Below, piece by piece: positions 51,899 through 59,936 of a DNA stretch of 64,000 bases. Position 1 is the first letter of the stretch, and each line of letters opens with the position of its first letter. Origin of the DNA: Algoriphagus sp. NG3 (GTDB lineage Bacteria; Bacteroidota; Bacteroidia; Cytophagales; Cyclobacteriaceae); assembly GCF_034119865.1 (NCBI RefSeq), contig NZ_CP139421.1:3596001-3660000 (forward strand), given 5' to 3'. The translations under genes and the position numbers were made by a program. The notes under the pieces are model-generated. The model worked only from the letters and a program-made list of their open reading frames with translations, ran no database searches and was not told where the DNA came from.

Positions 51899-52942
51899 GT
51901 GAAGCCAATTATCTTTTCTGAAAAGGCCTCTGTAGACCTGACCGCTGTTCTCAGTGAGATCAGATATTCCAGCCTTTTTATTCTAACAGACGAAAACACC
52001 AAGCAGCATTGCCTTCCTCTGGTAGAAGAGGTATTCCCTTCCAACAGCACCTTCTATACCATTGAAGCGGGCGAAAAAAACAAGTCCATCGCTACCTGCA
52101 TGCAGATCTGGGGAGCTATGACTGATGCCCAACTTGACCGTAAAGCACTATTTCTAAATATAGGCGGAGGAGTACTGGGTGACATGGGAGGTTTTTGTGC
52201 CAGTATATATAAAAGAGGAATCCGCTTTATCAATATGCCTACTACCCTACTTTCCCAGGTAGATGCAAGCGTAGGCGGGAAATTGGGAGTGGACTTTGAA
52301 GGATTGAAAAACCACTTGGGTGTATTCAATGAACCGGAAACGGTCATAGTGGCATCTGAATTCCTGAAGTCCTTGCCTGAAAATGAAATCCGGTCTGGCT
52401 ATGCTGAGATCATCAAGCATGGATTGATCAAAGACAGGGCGTACTTCGAAAGTCTTGATTTTGACAATTGGGCAAATTCCTATTGGACGCCATTGATCCA
52501 CCATTCTGTAGGGATAAAAAAAGCGGTGGTAGAAGAAGACCCGAAAGAAGCCGGACTTAGGAAAATCCTGAATTTTGGGCATACGATCGGGCATGCTTTC
52601 GAAACCTATTTTCTCGATGGCCCCAGACATTTATTACATGGAGAAGCCATTGCTGTAGGCATGATTTGCGAAGCGTGGCTGTCTCATAGGAAATTAGACC
52701 TTTCTATGGCCGAACTGAAACAGATTCAGGGCGCCTTACTGAAAGTATACGGCAAAATAGAAATCCAGGAAAGCGACCTTGCTCCTGTATTGGATTTTTG
52801 CCTGCAAGACAAAAAGAATGAAGGCAAAGAGCTCATGTTTTCTTTGCTGAGCACCATCGGCGAATGCACGTATAATATTCCCGTCACCAGGGAAGAAATC
52901 CGCGAAGCCATACATTATTACCAAAACCTATCTCATTCCTAA
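51899..52942 (+). CDS. aroB: 3-dehydroquinate synthase
   Basis: A 347-residue NAD- and metal-dependent enzyme turning DAHP into dehydroquinate, second shikimate step. GGGVLGDMGGFCASIYKRGI is the NAD loop. The metal ligands lie in SGYAEIIKHGLIKD, NFGHTIGHAFE and LLHGEAIAVGM. The start codon is GTG, and no ATG fits upstream; with the terminator in front this suggests deliberately modest expression. Followed after 26 bases by aroA. Confidence 0.95.
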   Translation: MKPIIFSEKASVDLTAVLSEIRYSSLFILTDENTKQHCLPLVEEVFPSNSTFYTIEAGEKNKSIATCMQIWGAMTDAQLDRKALFLNIGGGVLGDMGGFCASIYKRGIRFINMPTTLLSQVDASVGGKLGVDFEGLKNHLGVFNEPETVIVASEFLKSLPENEIRSGYAEIIKHGLIKDRAYFESLDFDNWANSYWTPLIHHSVGIKKAVVEEDPKEAGLRKILNFGHTIGHAFETYFLDGPRHLLHGEAIAVGMICEAWLSHRKLDLSMAELKQIQGALLKVYGKIEIQESDLAPVLDFCLQDKKNEGKELMFSLLSTIGECTYNIPVTREEIREAIHYYQNLSHS

Positions 52943-52968
52943 TACCCAGTCCCTTGAAAACCGAAACC

Positions 52969-54198
52969 ATGGAAGCTATTCATCTGGCTCAAAAATCAGA
53001 TTTCACCTCAACACATATTCCTCTACCCTCTTCCAAAAGTGAATCCAATCGGGTGCTGATCATAGATGCGCTGACTCAGGGGAAAAACACGCTGAGCAAC
53101 TTGGCAGAAGCGCGTGACACGCAGACGATGATCAGCTTGCTGAAGAAAAACCCACCGGTTTTTGACGTGTTGGATGCTGGCACCACTATGCGGTTTTTGA
53201 CGGCATATGCGGCAGTCACCAATCAAAATAAAGTAATGACCGGAACGGCTCGTATGTGTGAGCGCCCTATCGGGATTTTGGTGGATGCACTGAGAACAGT
53301 GGGCGCAGAAATCCATTATTTGGGTGTAGAAGGCTACCCTCCGCTGGCTGTGCATGGGCTAGCTGAGCAAACAAGCAAAACCGTGAAAATCCGTGGTGAT
53401 GTCTCCAGCCAATACATTTCCGCCATGCTGATGATTGCCCCTATACTTCCTCAGGGACTGGAAGTGGAACTGGAAGGAAAAGTCGGCTCCAGATCCTATA
53501 TAGAAATGACACTGGATACCATGAAGCAATTTGGCATAAGCTATTCGTGGGAAGGAAATAAAATCAGCATAGCTCACCAAGCGTATCAGCCTACTACTTT
53601 CGCTGTGGAAAGCGACTGGTCAGGAGCAGGATATTGGTTTAGCTTGCTGGCTTGCGCTGATTCCGGAGAATTATTTTTGGAAGGATTGAAAGAAAACAGC
53701 CTGCAAGGCGATTCGGCAGTAGTGGAAATCATGGGACAACTAGGGATCAAAAGCATGTTTCAGAACGGAGGTGTTTTATTGCAGAAAAAAGAAGTGACGG
53801 GATTGAAAAGCTGGGACTTCACCCACTGCCCTGATCTGGCCCAAACAATTGCTGTCACCTGCGCAATTTTAGGTCAAAACGCAATCTTTACCGGACTGGA
53901 AAGTCTGAAAATCAAAGAAACTGACAGGATATACGCTCTTCAGCAGGAATTGGCAAAATTCAATGCCGACCTGAAAGAAGTAGAACCGGAAGTATATAAG
54001 GTAATCCCATCTGTCACTATGCCTGCTGATGTAAAGATCCACACCTACGATGACCACCGAATGGCAATGGCCTTTATGCCCTTGCTCACTAAGACCCGTG
54101 TCAGCATCGAAGATCCTTCAGTAGTGAACAAGTCTTACCCAAGCTTCTGGAAGCATTGCCAACTTGCCGGCATTTCCGTTCTTAATCAGGGCAACTAA
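52969..54198 (+). CDS. aroA: 3-phosphoshikimate 1-carboxyvinyltransferase (EPSP synthase)
   Basis: About 409 residues from the ATG at 52969; the frame also has a TTG at 52954, judged less likely. Two-domain EPSPS fold: LPSSKSESNR (family LPGSKSxSNR), LDAGTTMRFLTAY (PEP-site loop), ARMCERPIGILVDALR, SSQYISAMLM and KIKETDRI. The P-loop-equivalent reads DAGTTMR where E. coli has NAGTAMR. It joins shikimate-3-phosphate with PEP. Its stop overlaps the pheA start (TAATG), so the two are coupled. Confidence 0.95.
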   Translation: MEAIHLAQKSDFTSTHIPLPSSKSESNRVLIIDALTQGKNTLSNLAEARDTQTMISLLKKNPPVFDVLDAGTTMRFLTAYAAVTNQNKVMTGTARMCERPIGILVDALRTVGAEIHYLGVEGYPPLAVHGLAEQTSKTVKIRGDVSSQYISAMLMIAPILPQGLEVELEGKVGSRSYIEMTLDTMKQFGISYSWEGNKISIAHQAYQPTTFAVESDWSGAGYWFSLLACADSGELFLEGLKENSLQGDSAVVEIMGQLGIKSMFQNGGVLLQKKEVTGLKSWDFTHCPDLAQTIAVTCAILGQNAIFTGLESLKIKETDRIYALQQELAKFNADLKEVEPEVYKVIPSVTMPADVKIHTYDDHRMAMAFMPLLTKTRVSIEDPSVVNKSYPSFWKHCQLAGISVLNQGN

Positions 54199-55022
54199 TG
54201 GCAAAGCTCAAAATAGCGATTCAGGGAGTCCCCGGCTCCTTTCATCACCAGGTCGCACTGCGCAACTTCGGAGAAAACATAGAAATACTAGATTTCACCA
54301 CCTTTGAACCAGTAGCCAGGGCAGTGGCTAATGGAGATGCGGATTTCGCTGTGATGGCGATAGAAAACTCCATAGCGGGAGCGATTTTACCCAATTACGA
54401 TCTTATCGATCGTTATGGCTTATCCATCCGTGATGAATATTATCTGCCGATTGGACATCAGTTTATGGCATTGCCGGGGCAGCGCATTCAGGACATTACT
54501 GAAGTTCGCTCGCATCCAATGGCTTTATTGCAGTGCAAAGCATTTTTTGCGCAGCATCCTCATATACAACTTAAAGAAGATACCGACACGGCTTCTGTGG
54601 CTCGTGATATCGCAGAAGGGAACTGGAAAGGAATAGCGGCTATTGCCTCGACTATTGCTGCTGATATTTATGGGATGGAGATTTTGGCACCGGACATTCA
54701 GACGGTGAAAAGCAATTTTACCAGATTCATCATACTTCAAAAAGAAGCTTTAACACAAGCTACACCAGGCAACAAAGCATCTATTAAAGTCACTATTCAG
54801 AACCAACAAGGTGGCTTGGCAAAATTACTGACCCTGATTGCAGAAAACGGAATAGATCTAAGCAAAATCCAGTCGATTCCCGTAATCGAAAAACCTTGGG
54901 AATATGCATTTTTCCTAGACTTGGTTTTTCAAGATCGTGACATTTTCTCACAGACAATTGAAGAAATTAGGGCTAGCTTTGGCGAGGTGAAAATTTTTGG
55001 AGAGTACCAAAGTAGAAAATAA
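54198..55022 (+). CDS. pheA: Prephenate dehydratase with ACT domain
   Basis: A 274-residue enzyme that turns prephenate into phenylpyruvate. Catalytic-domain landmarks: ENSIAG (56-61) and T175-R-F177 (TRF; the Thr is catalytic). ACT regulatory domain about 195-272 with GGLAKL (205-210). The second Phe-binding motif, ESRP in E. coli-type enzymes, is here QSIP (225-228), so feedback by Phe may be weaker or altered. Coupled to aroA by a one-base overlap; no chorismate mutase domain of its own, as that is on the DAHP synthase. Confidence 0.95.
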   Translation: MAKLKIAIQGVPGSFHHQVALRNFGENIEILDFTTFEPVARAVANGDADFAVMAIENSIAGAILPNYDLIDRYGLSIRDEYYLPIGHQFMALPGQRIQDITEVRSHPMALLQCKAFFAQHPHIQLKEDTDTASVARDIAEGNWKGIAAIASTIAADIYGMEILAPDIQTVKSNFTRFIILQKEALTQATPGNKASIKVTIQNQQGGLAKLLTLIAENGIDLSKIQSIPVIEKPWEYAFFLDLVFQDRDIFSQTIEEIRASFGEVKIFGEYQSRK

Positions 55023-55030
55023 GAAAACAC

Positions 55031-56176
55031 ATGAAAGGCTTTGCAGAACGAGTAGGAAGCGTGGAGGAATATTACTTTTCGGCCAAGCTCCGTGAGGTAA
55101 ACCAGATGATTGCGGAAGGCAAACCTGTGATAAACCTTGGCATAGGAAGTCCAGATCTGGCTCCGGACAAAGTGGTGGTGGATGCGCTGAGAAATACAGC
55201 TGAAAACAGTCAGTCGCATGGATATCAGAGTTATCAGGGAATCCCAGAATTGCGGACTTCTATCGCAAACTTCTACTCCAGAGAATATGGAGTCCAGCTA
55301 GACCCAACAAAAGAGATCCTTCCTATGATGGGGTCTAAAGAAGGGATCATGCACCTCAGCATGACCTTCCTGAATCCAGGAGATGAAGTTTTGATCCCTA
55401 ACCCTGGATACCCGACTTATACCTCAGTGACTAATTTACTGGGTGCAAAACCGGTTTTTTATTCGCTAGACCTATCAAAAGGTGGACGCCCTAATTTGGA
55501 GGAACTGGAAACCCAGGATCTAGGCAAAGTGAAGCTGATGTGGATCAACTATCCCCATATGCCTACGGGAGCTCCCGGTAGCAGAGCCATCTTGGAGGAT
55601 TTGGTCTCTTTTGCAAAAAAGCATGAAATCGTTCTTCTACATGACAATCCTTACAGCCATATCCTGACGAAGGAGCCCATCAGCATTCTGTCTATTCCCG
55701 GAGCTAAAGAAGTTGCCCTGGAACTGAATTCACTCAGCAAAGCTTTCAATATGCCTGGCTGGAGGGTAGGAATGTTGGTCGGACGGGAAGACTGGATAGG
55801 AAAAGTGCTGAAAGTCAAGAGCAATATGGATTCAGGAATGTTTTTAGGCATCCAGAGAGGAGCTATAGCCGCTTTAAACCTAGGCGAAAGCTGGTTTGCA
55901 GATGTACAGACCACCTATCAAAACCGCCGAAAACTCGTTTGGAAATTAGCCGATAAACTGGGGCTAAGCTATGACATACATGCTGCGGGGCTATTTGTCT
56001 GGTGCAAAGTGCCAGAGGGAAAGACTGCAGACCAAGTGGTGGACGAGTTACTTTACGAAAGGAATATATTTATCACACCGGGAAAAATTTTCGGCTCTGA
56101 GGGCAATGATTATGTGAGGTTTTCGCTTTGCATGCCTGAATTTAAGATCCTGGAGGCAATTAACCGCATAAAATAA
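55031..56176 (+). CDS. Class I/II PLP aminotransferase, probably aromatic
   Basis: A 381-residue fold-type I aminotransferase. The PLP lysine is K237 in SLSKAFNMPGWRVG, with N173 and D205 (LLHDNPYSH) as cofactor contacts and R245 plus the C-terminal RFSLCMP arginine for the carboxylate. It resembles LL-DAP/aspartate-type aminotransferases, but its place between pheA and tyrA makes phenylpyruvate, hydroxyphenylpyruvate or prephenate the likely substrate. Eight bases after pheA. Confidence 0.92.
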   Translation: MKGFAERVGSVEEYYFSAKLREVNQMIAEGKPVINLGIGSPDLAPDKVVVDALRNTAENSQSHGYQSYQGIPELRTSIANFYSREYGVQLDPTKEILPMMGSKEGIMHLSMTFLNPGDEVLIPNPGYPTYTSVTNLLGAKPVFYSLDLSKGGRPNLEELETQDLGKVKLMWINYPHMPTGAPGSRAILEDLVSFAKKHEIVLLHDNPYSHILTKEPISILSIPGAKEVALELNSLSKAFNMPGWRVGMLVGREDWIGKVLKVKSNMDSGMFLGIQRGAIAALNLGESWFADVQTTYQNRRKLVWKLADKLGLSYDIHAAGLFVWCKVPEGKTADQVVDELLYERNIFITPGKIFGSEGNDYVRFSLCMPEFKILEAINRIK

Positions 56177-56182
56177 CAGGTA

Positions 56183-57031
56183 ATGAAAAAACTACATATT
56201 GTCGGACTTGGACTCCTCGGAGGTTCATTTGCTTTGGCAGCAAAAAATAAATTCCCTGAAATTCTGATCACCGGAACGGATTCAAACGAAAAGAACCTAC
56301 AGGATGCAGAAAACCTTGGAATTATTCAGAAGGCTGCGGGTTTGCCGGACCCTGATACCGATATTGTCATTCTGGCCACTCCGGCTGATTCGCTGGGAGA
56401 TTTGCTTTTGAATACTCTTGATCATATAGGTGAGCACACCTTGGTATTTGATGTTGGCTCTACCAAAGCCAAGCTGTGTGAATTGGTGGCAAGTCATCCT
56501 AAAAGAAAGCAATACCTAGCCGCACACCCTATCGCAGGAACAGAATATTCGGGGCCAAAAGCAGCTTTTGGGGATTTGCTGGATCGCAAAGTCTTGATCA
56601 TATGTGAGCTGGAAAAAACAGACTTACAACTGAAAGAGAAGGCTTATCGGCTTTTTGACGCTTTGAATCTAAAATTGAGATTTATGGATCCTGAGGAGCA
56701 TGACCGTCATCTCGCATTTGTGTCCCACCTTTCTCATATTTCCTCCTTCATGCTGGGCAAAACCGTGTTGCAGAAAATGCAGGATGAAAAAAACATCCTG
56801 GATATGGCAGGATCCGGATTTGCCTCCACGGTACGTCTGGCCAAATCAAGTCCAGCCATGTGGGCTCCTATTTTGACAGAAAACAAAGTCAATATCCTTT
56901 CAGCACTAGACGGTTACATAACAAACTTGACTGCTTTCCGTGATAAAATCGCTGCAGGCGATGGAACTGGACTTTCTGATGAAATGGCTGAGATAAATAA
57001 GATCCGGGATATTTTGGATCTGGAAAAATAA
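56183..57031 (+). CDS. tyrA: Prephenate dehydrogenase
   Basis: A 282-residue NAD(P)-dependent enzyme turning prephenate into hydroxyphenylpyruvate, the tyrosine branch. Rossmann motif GLGLLGGS (8-15), DVGSTKAKLCE, AAHPIAGTEYSGPKAA with the catalytic-type His, and HDRHLAFVSHLSHISSFML. It lacks an ACT domain, so direct Tyr feedback is not obvious. Last gene of the operon, followed by a terminator. Confidence 0.94.
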   Translation: MKKLHIVGLGLLGGSFALAAKNKFPEILITGTDSNEKNLQDAENLGIIQKAAGLPDPDTDIVILATPADSLGDLLLNTLDHIGEHTLVFDVGSTKAKLCELVASHPKRKQYLAAHPIAGTEYSGPKAAFGDLLDRKVLIICELEKTDLQLKEKAYRLFDALNLKLRFMDPEEHDRHLAFVSHLSHISSFMLGKTVLQKMQDEKNILDMAGSGFASTVRLAKSSPAMWAPILTENKVNILSALDGYITNLTAFRDKIAAGDGTGLSDEMAEINKIRDILDLEK

Positions 57032-57059
57032 GCCGATTCTTCAAGTCGGAATTTCACTA

Positions 57060-57094
57060 AACGCCATTTGTAGGAATACAGGTGGCGTTTTTTA
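57060..57094 (+). terminator. Terminator of the aromatic operon
   Basis: 13-bp stem with two G-U pairs from AACGCCA (57060-57066) to TGGCGTT, GGAA loop, followed by TTTT. About 30 bases after the tyrA stop. Confidence 0.8.
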
Positions 57095-57414
57095 ATTGTA
57101 TTTTAGCCTCTGGGTACAGAGAATTTCATAAAGGTCACTATTTTCGACTACCCATCAATTGCCAAATACGATCAAACCCAACATTGGAATAATTCGTTAA
57201 TTTGTAAAAAAAGAATAGAAAGATGGATTTAAAAACAGCCAAACTTGAGGTAATAGATTATTAATTATTGATATTTTTTCCACACGGCAATCTCCTGATA
57301 TTCTAGGTTCTATGTAAACAATCTTTAAAATTACTAAATTACTACCTGAGTCAATCTAAATTTTTCTAATCATAATTGCGTATTTATATCTCCTCCATAC
57401 CTAGCTTAAAACCC
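57095..57414. other. Intergenic region with a possible antitoxin-gene stub
   Basis: AT-rich, no full gene. A 13-codon frame at 57223-57264 (MDLKTAKLEVIDY) has the wording typical of the first residues of Bacteroidota ParE-antitoxins and then stops; it may be a remnant but is too short to prove. Confidence 0.35.
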
Positions 57415-58386
57415 ATGAAACACCTCCTGATCGTTATATTTTTGCTGATTTCCATTGGAAGTTTCTCTCAATCCCAAGAGCATTGGGCCACTGTTGAATC
57501 CGTCAATCATCCTCTTCCCAGACATGAAAACTCATTCGTAGAGTGTAATGGAAAATTTTATCTCCTTGGAGGAAGGGGAATCAAACCAATCGAGGAATAC
57601 AATCCCAAAACCAACACTTGGAAAACTTTGGCCGAACCGCCAATGGAGTTCCATCATTTCCAGGCCATCTCATTTAAGAATGAAATCTACGTGATCGGAG
57701 CACTGACAGGCGGCTACCCTCACGAAACACCACTGACACACTTTTTGATTTTCAACCCCAAGACCAATACTTGGCGTGAAGGAGCTGAAATTCCAGAAGA
57801 CAGAAGAAGAGGATCAGCAGGCGTGCTTGTCCGGAAAAATAAAATCTACATGGTCTGCGGGATCGTGGATGGTCATTACGCGGATTTTGTGCCTTGGTTC
57901 GATGAATACGATACCAAAACCGGCAAATGGACCGTACTTCCTGATGCACCTAGACCACGGGATCACTTCGGAGCTGTATTGGTTGATGACAAAATTTACG
58001 CTGCAGGAGGAAGAACCTCACATGCTGAGATAGGAAAAGTATTGGACTTAGTGATCTCAGAAGTGGACTATTTTGACTTTAAAACAAACACTTGGAATAC
58101 AGAGAAAGCAGGCTTGCCAACTCCCAGAGGTGGGACTTCTTCCATCGGAAAAGGGCCGTATTTGCTTGTCATGAATGGAGAAAGCTCAGTGCAGGAAGCT
58201 TCGCATGCTGAAGTGGAAGTACTTGATACTAGGTCGGGAGAATGGTCGCGTCTGCCAGATTTAAATCAGGGAAGACACGGTACAGGCGTCATCTATCACA
58301 AAGGCAAACTTTACGTAGCCGCCGGTAGTGCAAAACGAGGTGGAGGCCCCGAACTTAACACTATGGAAGTGCTGGAATGGAAGTAA
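57415..58386 (+). CDS. Secreted kelch-repeat protein
   Basis: About 323 residues from the ATG at 57415, giving a clean signal sequence (ends GSFSQ, about residue 19); an upstream ATG at 57376 lengthens it needlessly. Kelch units are clear: YLLGGRGIKPIEEYNPKTNTW, YVIGALTGGYPHETPLTHFL, KIYAAGGRTSHAEIGKV, KLYVAAGSAKRGGGPELNTM. A six-bladed propeller in the periplasm or outside is expected. Not a lipoprotein, unlike the kelch gene at 41162. Function unknown. Confidence 0.9.
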   Translation: MKHLLIVIFLLISIGSFSQSQEHWATVESVNHPLPRHENSFVECNGKFYLLGGRGIKPIEEYNPKTNTWKTLAEPPMEFHHFQAISFKNEIYVIGALTGGYPHETPLTHFLIFNPKTNTWREGAEIPEDRRRGSAGVLVRKNKIYMVCGIVDGHYADFVPWFDEYDTKTGKWTVLPDAPRPRDHFGAVLVDDKIYAAGGRTSHAEIGKVLDLVISEVDYFDFKTNTWNTEKAGLPTPRGGTSSIGKGPYLLVMNGESSVQEASHAEVEVLDTRSGEWSRLPDLNQGRHGTGVIYHKGKLYVAAGSAKRGGGPELNTMEVLEWK

Positions 58387-58532
58387 GGTTTTCGGATTGT
58401 GATCTGGACAACAAAATGATTATCAAAATTTGCCCATCCCCTCCTCATTCCTTAATTTCTCTTAACGAACCCTACCCCACTCAAATTTGGCTTTGGTTTT
58501 GAACAGATGTATATAGAACTAACCTAACACAT

Positions 58533-59234
58533 ATGAAAAATTACTTAACTATACTACTGGCTTTGCTTCTCGCAGTGCCTGTTTTTGCCCAGGACAACAT
58601 GACTGTCCCTCTGCTAGAGGTGGAAGGATTCAGTGAGAAAAAGATCGCACCCGATGAGGCTGCTTTTCATATCAATCTGGAAGAAAAGGCCATGAAGGTC
58701 ACCGATGCGGTAAATGTGCTGAATAAAAAAACACAGATCCTATCAGATGCCCTCAAGAAAGCTAAAATCAAAGACTATAAGCTGATAGCGGATAATTACT
58801 CCGTGAATGTAAACAGGATTTACAGAAGCAGCGTCTCTCGGGATTCTGGATATGTGGCCAGACAAACCCTAAGGATCACTACCAATAGTAAGAATGAGGA
58901 TATTCAGAAAATAGTGGAAGCCATCCAAAATGCAGGAGACATGAGTTACAATATAAATTATCAGATTTCTGAAGCTACACAGAAATCGCTTGAAGATGAA
59001 CTTCTTGCCCAGGCATTGAAAAATGCCGAAAGTAGGGCTCAGCTGATCGCACAAACTTTAGGGATTAAATCAATTAGGGTTCACAGAGTGACTTTAGAGT
59101 CTCAACCTATTCCCATGGCATATGCGAAAATGGAAATGATGCGGTCTAGCGCAGATGCTGTAGCTGCCCCACCTCTGCTTAACCCTGACGAGCAAAGCAT
59201 ACAAAAGCGAGTGTATGTAAAGTACACCTATTGA
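58533..59234 (+). CDS. Secreted SIMPL-domain (DUF541) protein
   Basis: A 233-residue protein with a signal sequence ending VFAQ (about residue 20). It then has the SIMPL/DUF541 fold: VEGFSEKKIAPDEAAFHINLEEKA at the N-terminus and ALKNAESRAQLIAQTLGIK near the C-terminus are typical. The family occurs in the periplasm of many bacteria (BP26-like channel-shaped oligomers) with stress-related but unsettled roles. Transcribed alone. Confidence 0.9.
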   Translation: MKNYLTILLALLLAVPVFAQDNMTVPLLEVEGFSEKKIAPDEAAFHINLEEKAMKVTDAVNVLNKKTQILSDALKKAKIKDYKLIADNYSVNVNRIYRSSVSRDSGYVARQTLRITTNSKNEDIQKIVEAIQNAGDMSYNINYQISEATQKSLEDELLAQALKNAESRAQLIAQTLGIKSIRVHRVTLESQPIPMAYAKMEMMRSSADAVAAPPLLNPDEQSIQKRVYVKYTY

Positions 59235-59238
59235 CATT

Positions 59239-59264
59239 AAGTCCGCTAAGGCGGACTTTTTTTT
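59239..59264 (+). terminator. Terminator of the SIMPL gene
   Basis: Perfect 8-bp stem AAGTCCGC/GCGGACTT (59239-59246 with 59251-59258), TAAG loop, long T run. Five bases after the stop. Confidence 0.9.
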
Positions 59265-59936
59265 ATGCCTTCCCGGCAAATCTCATTCTAAACTGGCTCA
59301 CCGGCATACTAGTGCTCACTAAGACCAGTAAAGTAGCCAGACTTGTGGCAAAGTCCCCTCCCTCACATCCAAAATGCGGGAAATTATCTTAGCTGCTTTT
59401 ATGATTCACCAACTAGCTTTTGCTAGTTTTTTTTTGGGTCAGAAACGCATAATACCCTCTTTTTAGGATATGCAGAAAAGCCTACCATCCTTTAGTTAAA
59501 ACAACTAGCCGCCAGCAAATATCCCGCATTTTAATCCCACTAAAAGAAGAGTAAAATTCGAATATTTGCGCAATCGATTACCTATCACTCACCGAAATAC
59601 TCCTGCAAAGAACTATTATTCCTTTTGCGACAACCGTCAAAAAAAGGCATCGCTTCACTCTACTATACAGTCATTTAATAAAACTTTAAAAAAAATTAAA
59701 TTTTTTGCTAACGTATTAAAACCCCTCCTATTGCTGAGTAATAAGAGATTTTAGTGAAAAAATCACGCAATCGTTTGTTAGGATTTTAATTAAATCGGGA
59801 CACTACAGGATTCCATAAAAATTCATGAAACATAAATTAGGATTTTAGGCAAGGAATATACCTTTCACAGGTATAGATCCTACTTGTTTTAATTCAAGGA
59901 ATGCAACAAAACTTTAAACCCTTTAACCGATGTTTT
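59265..59936. other. Intergenic region upstream of the second SusC gene
   Basis: About 670 AT-rich bases. A 62-codon frame at 59566-59754 is low-complexity and not credible. Presumably holds the SusC promoter, but no full consensus was found. Confidence 0.5.

Noticed and set aside
59566-59754. 62-codon plus-strand frame upstream of the second SusC gene
   Set aside because: Lys/Asn-rich translation from AT-rich intergenic DNA, no similarity.
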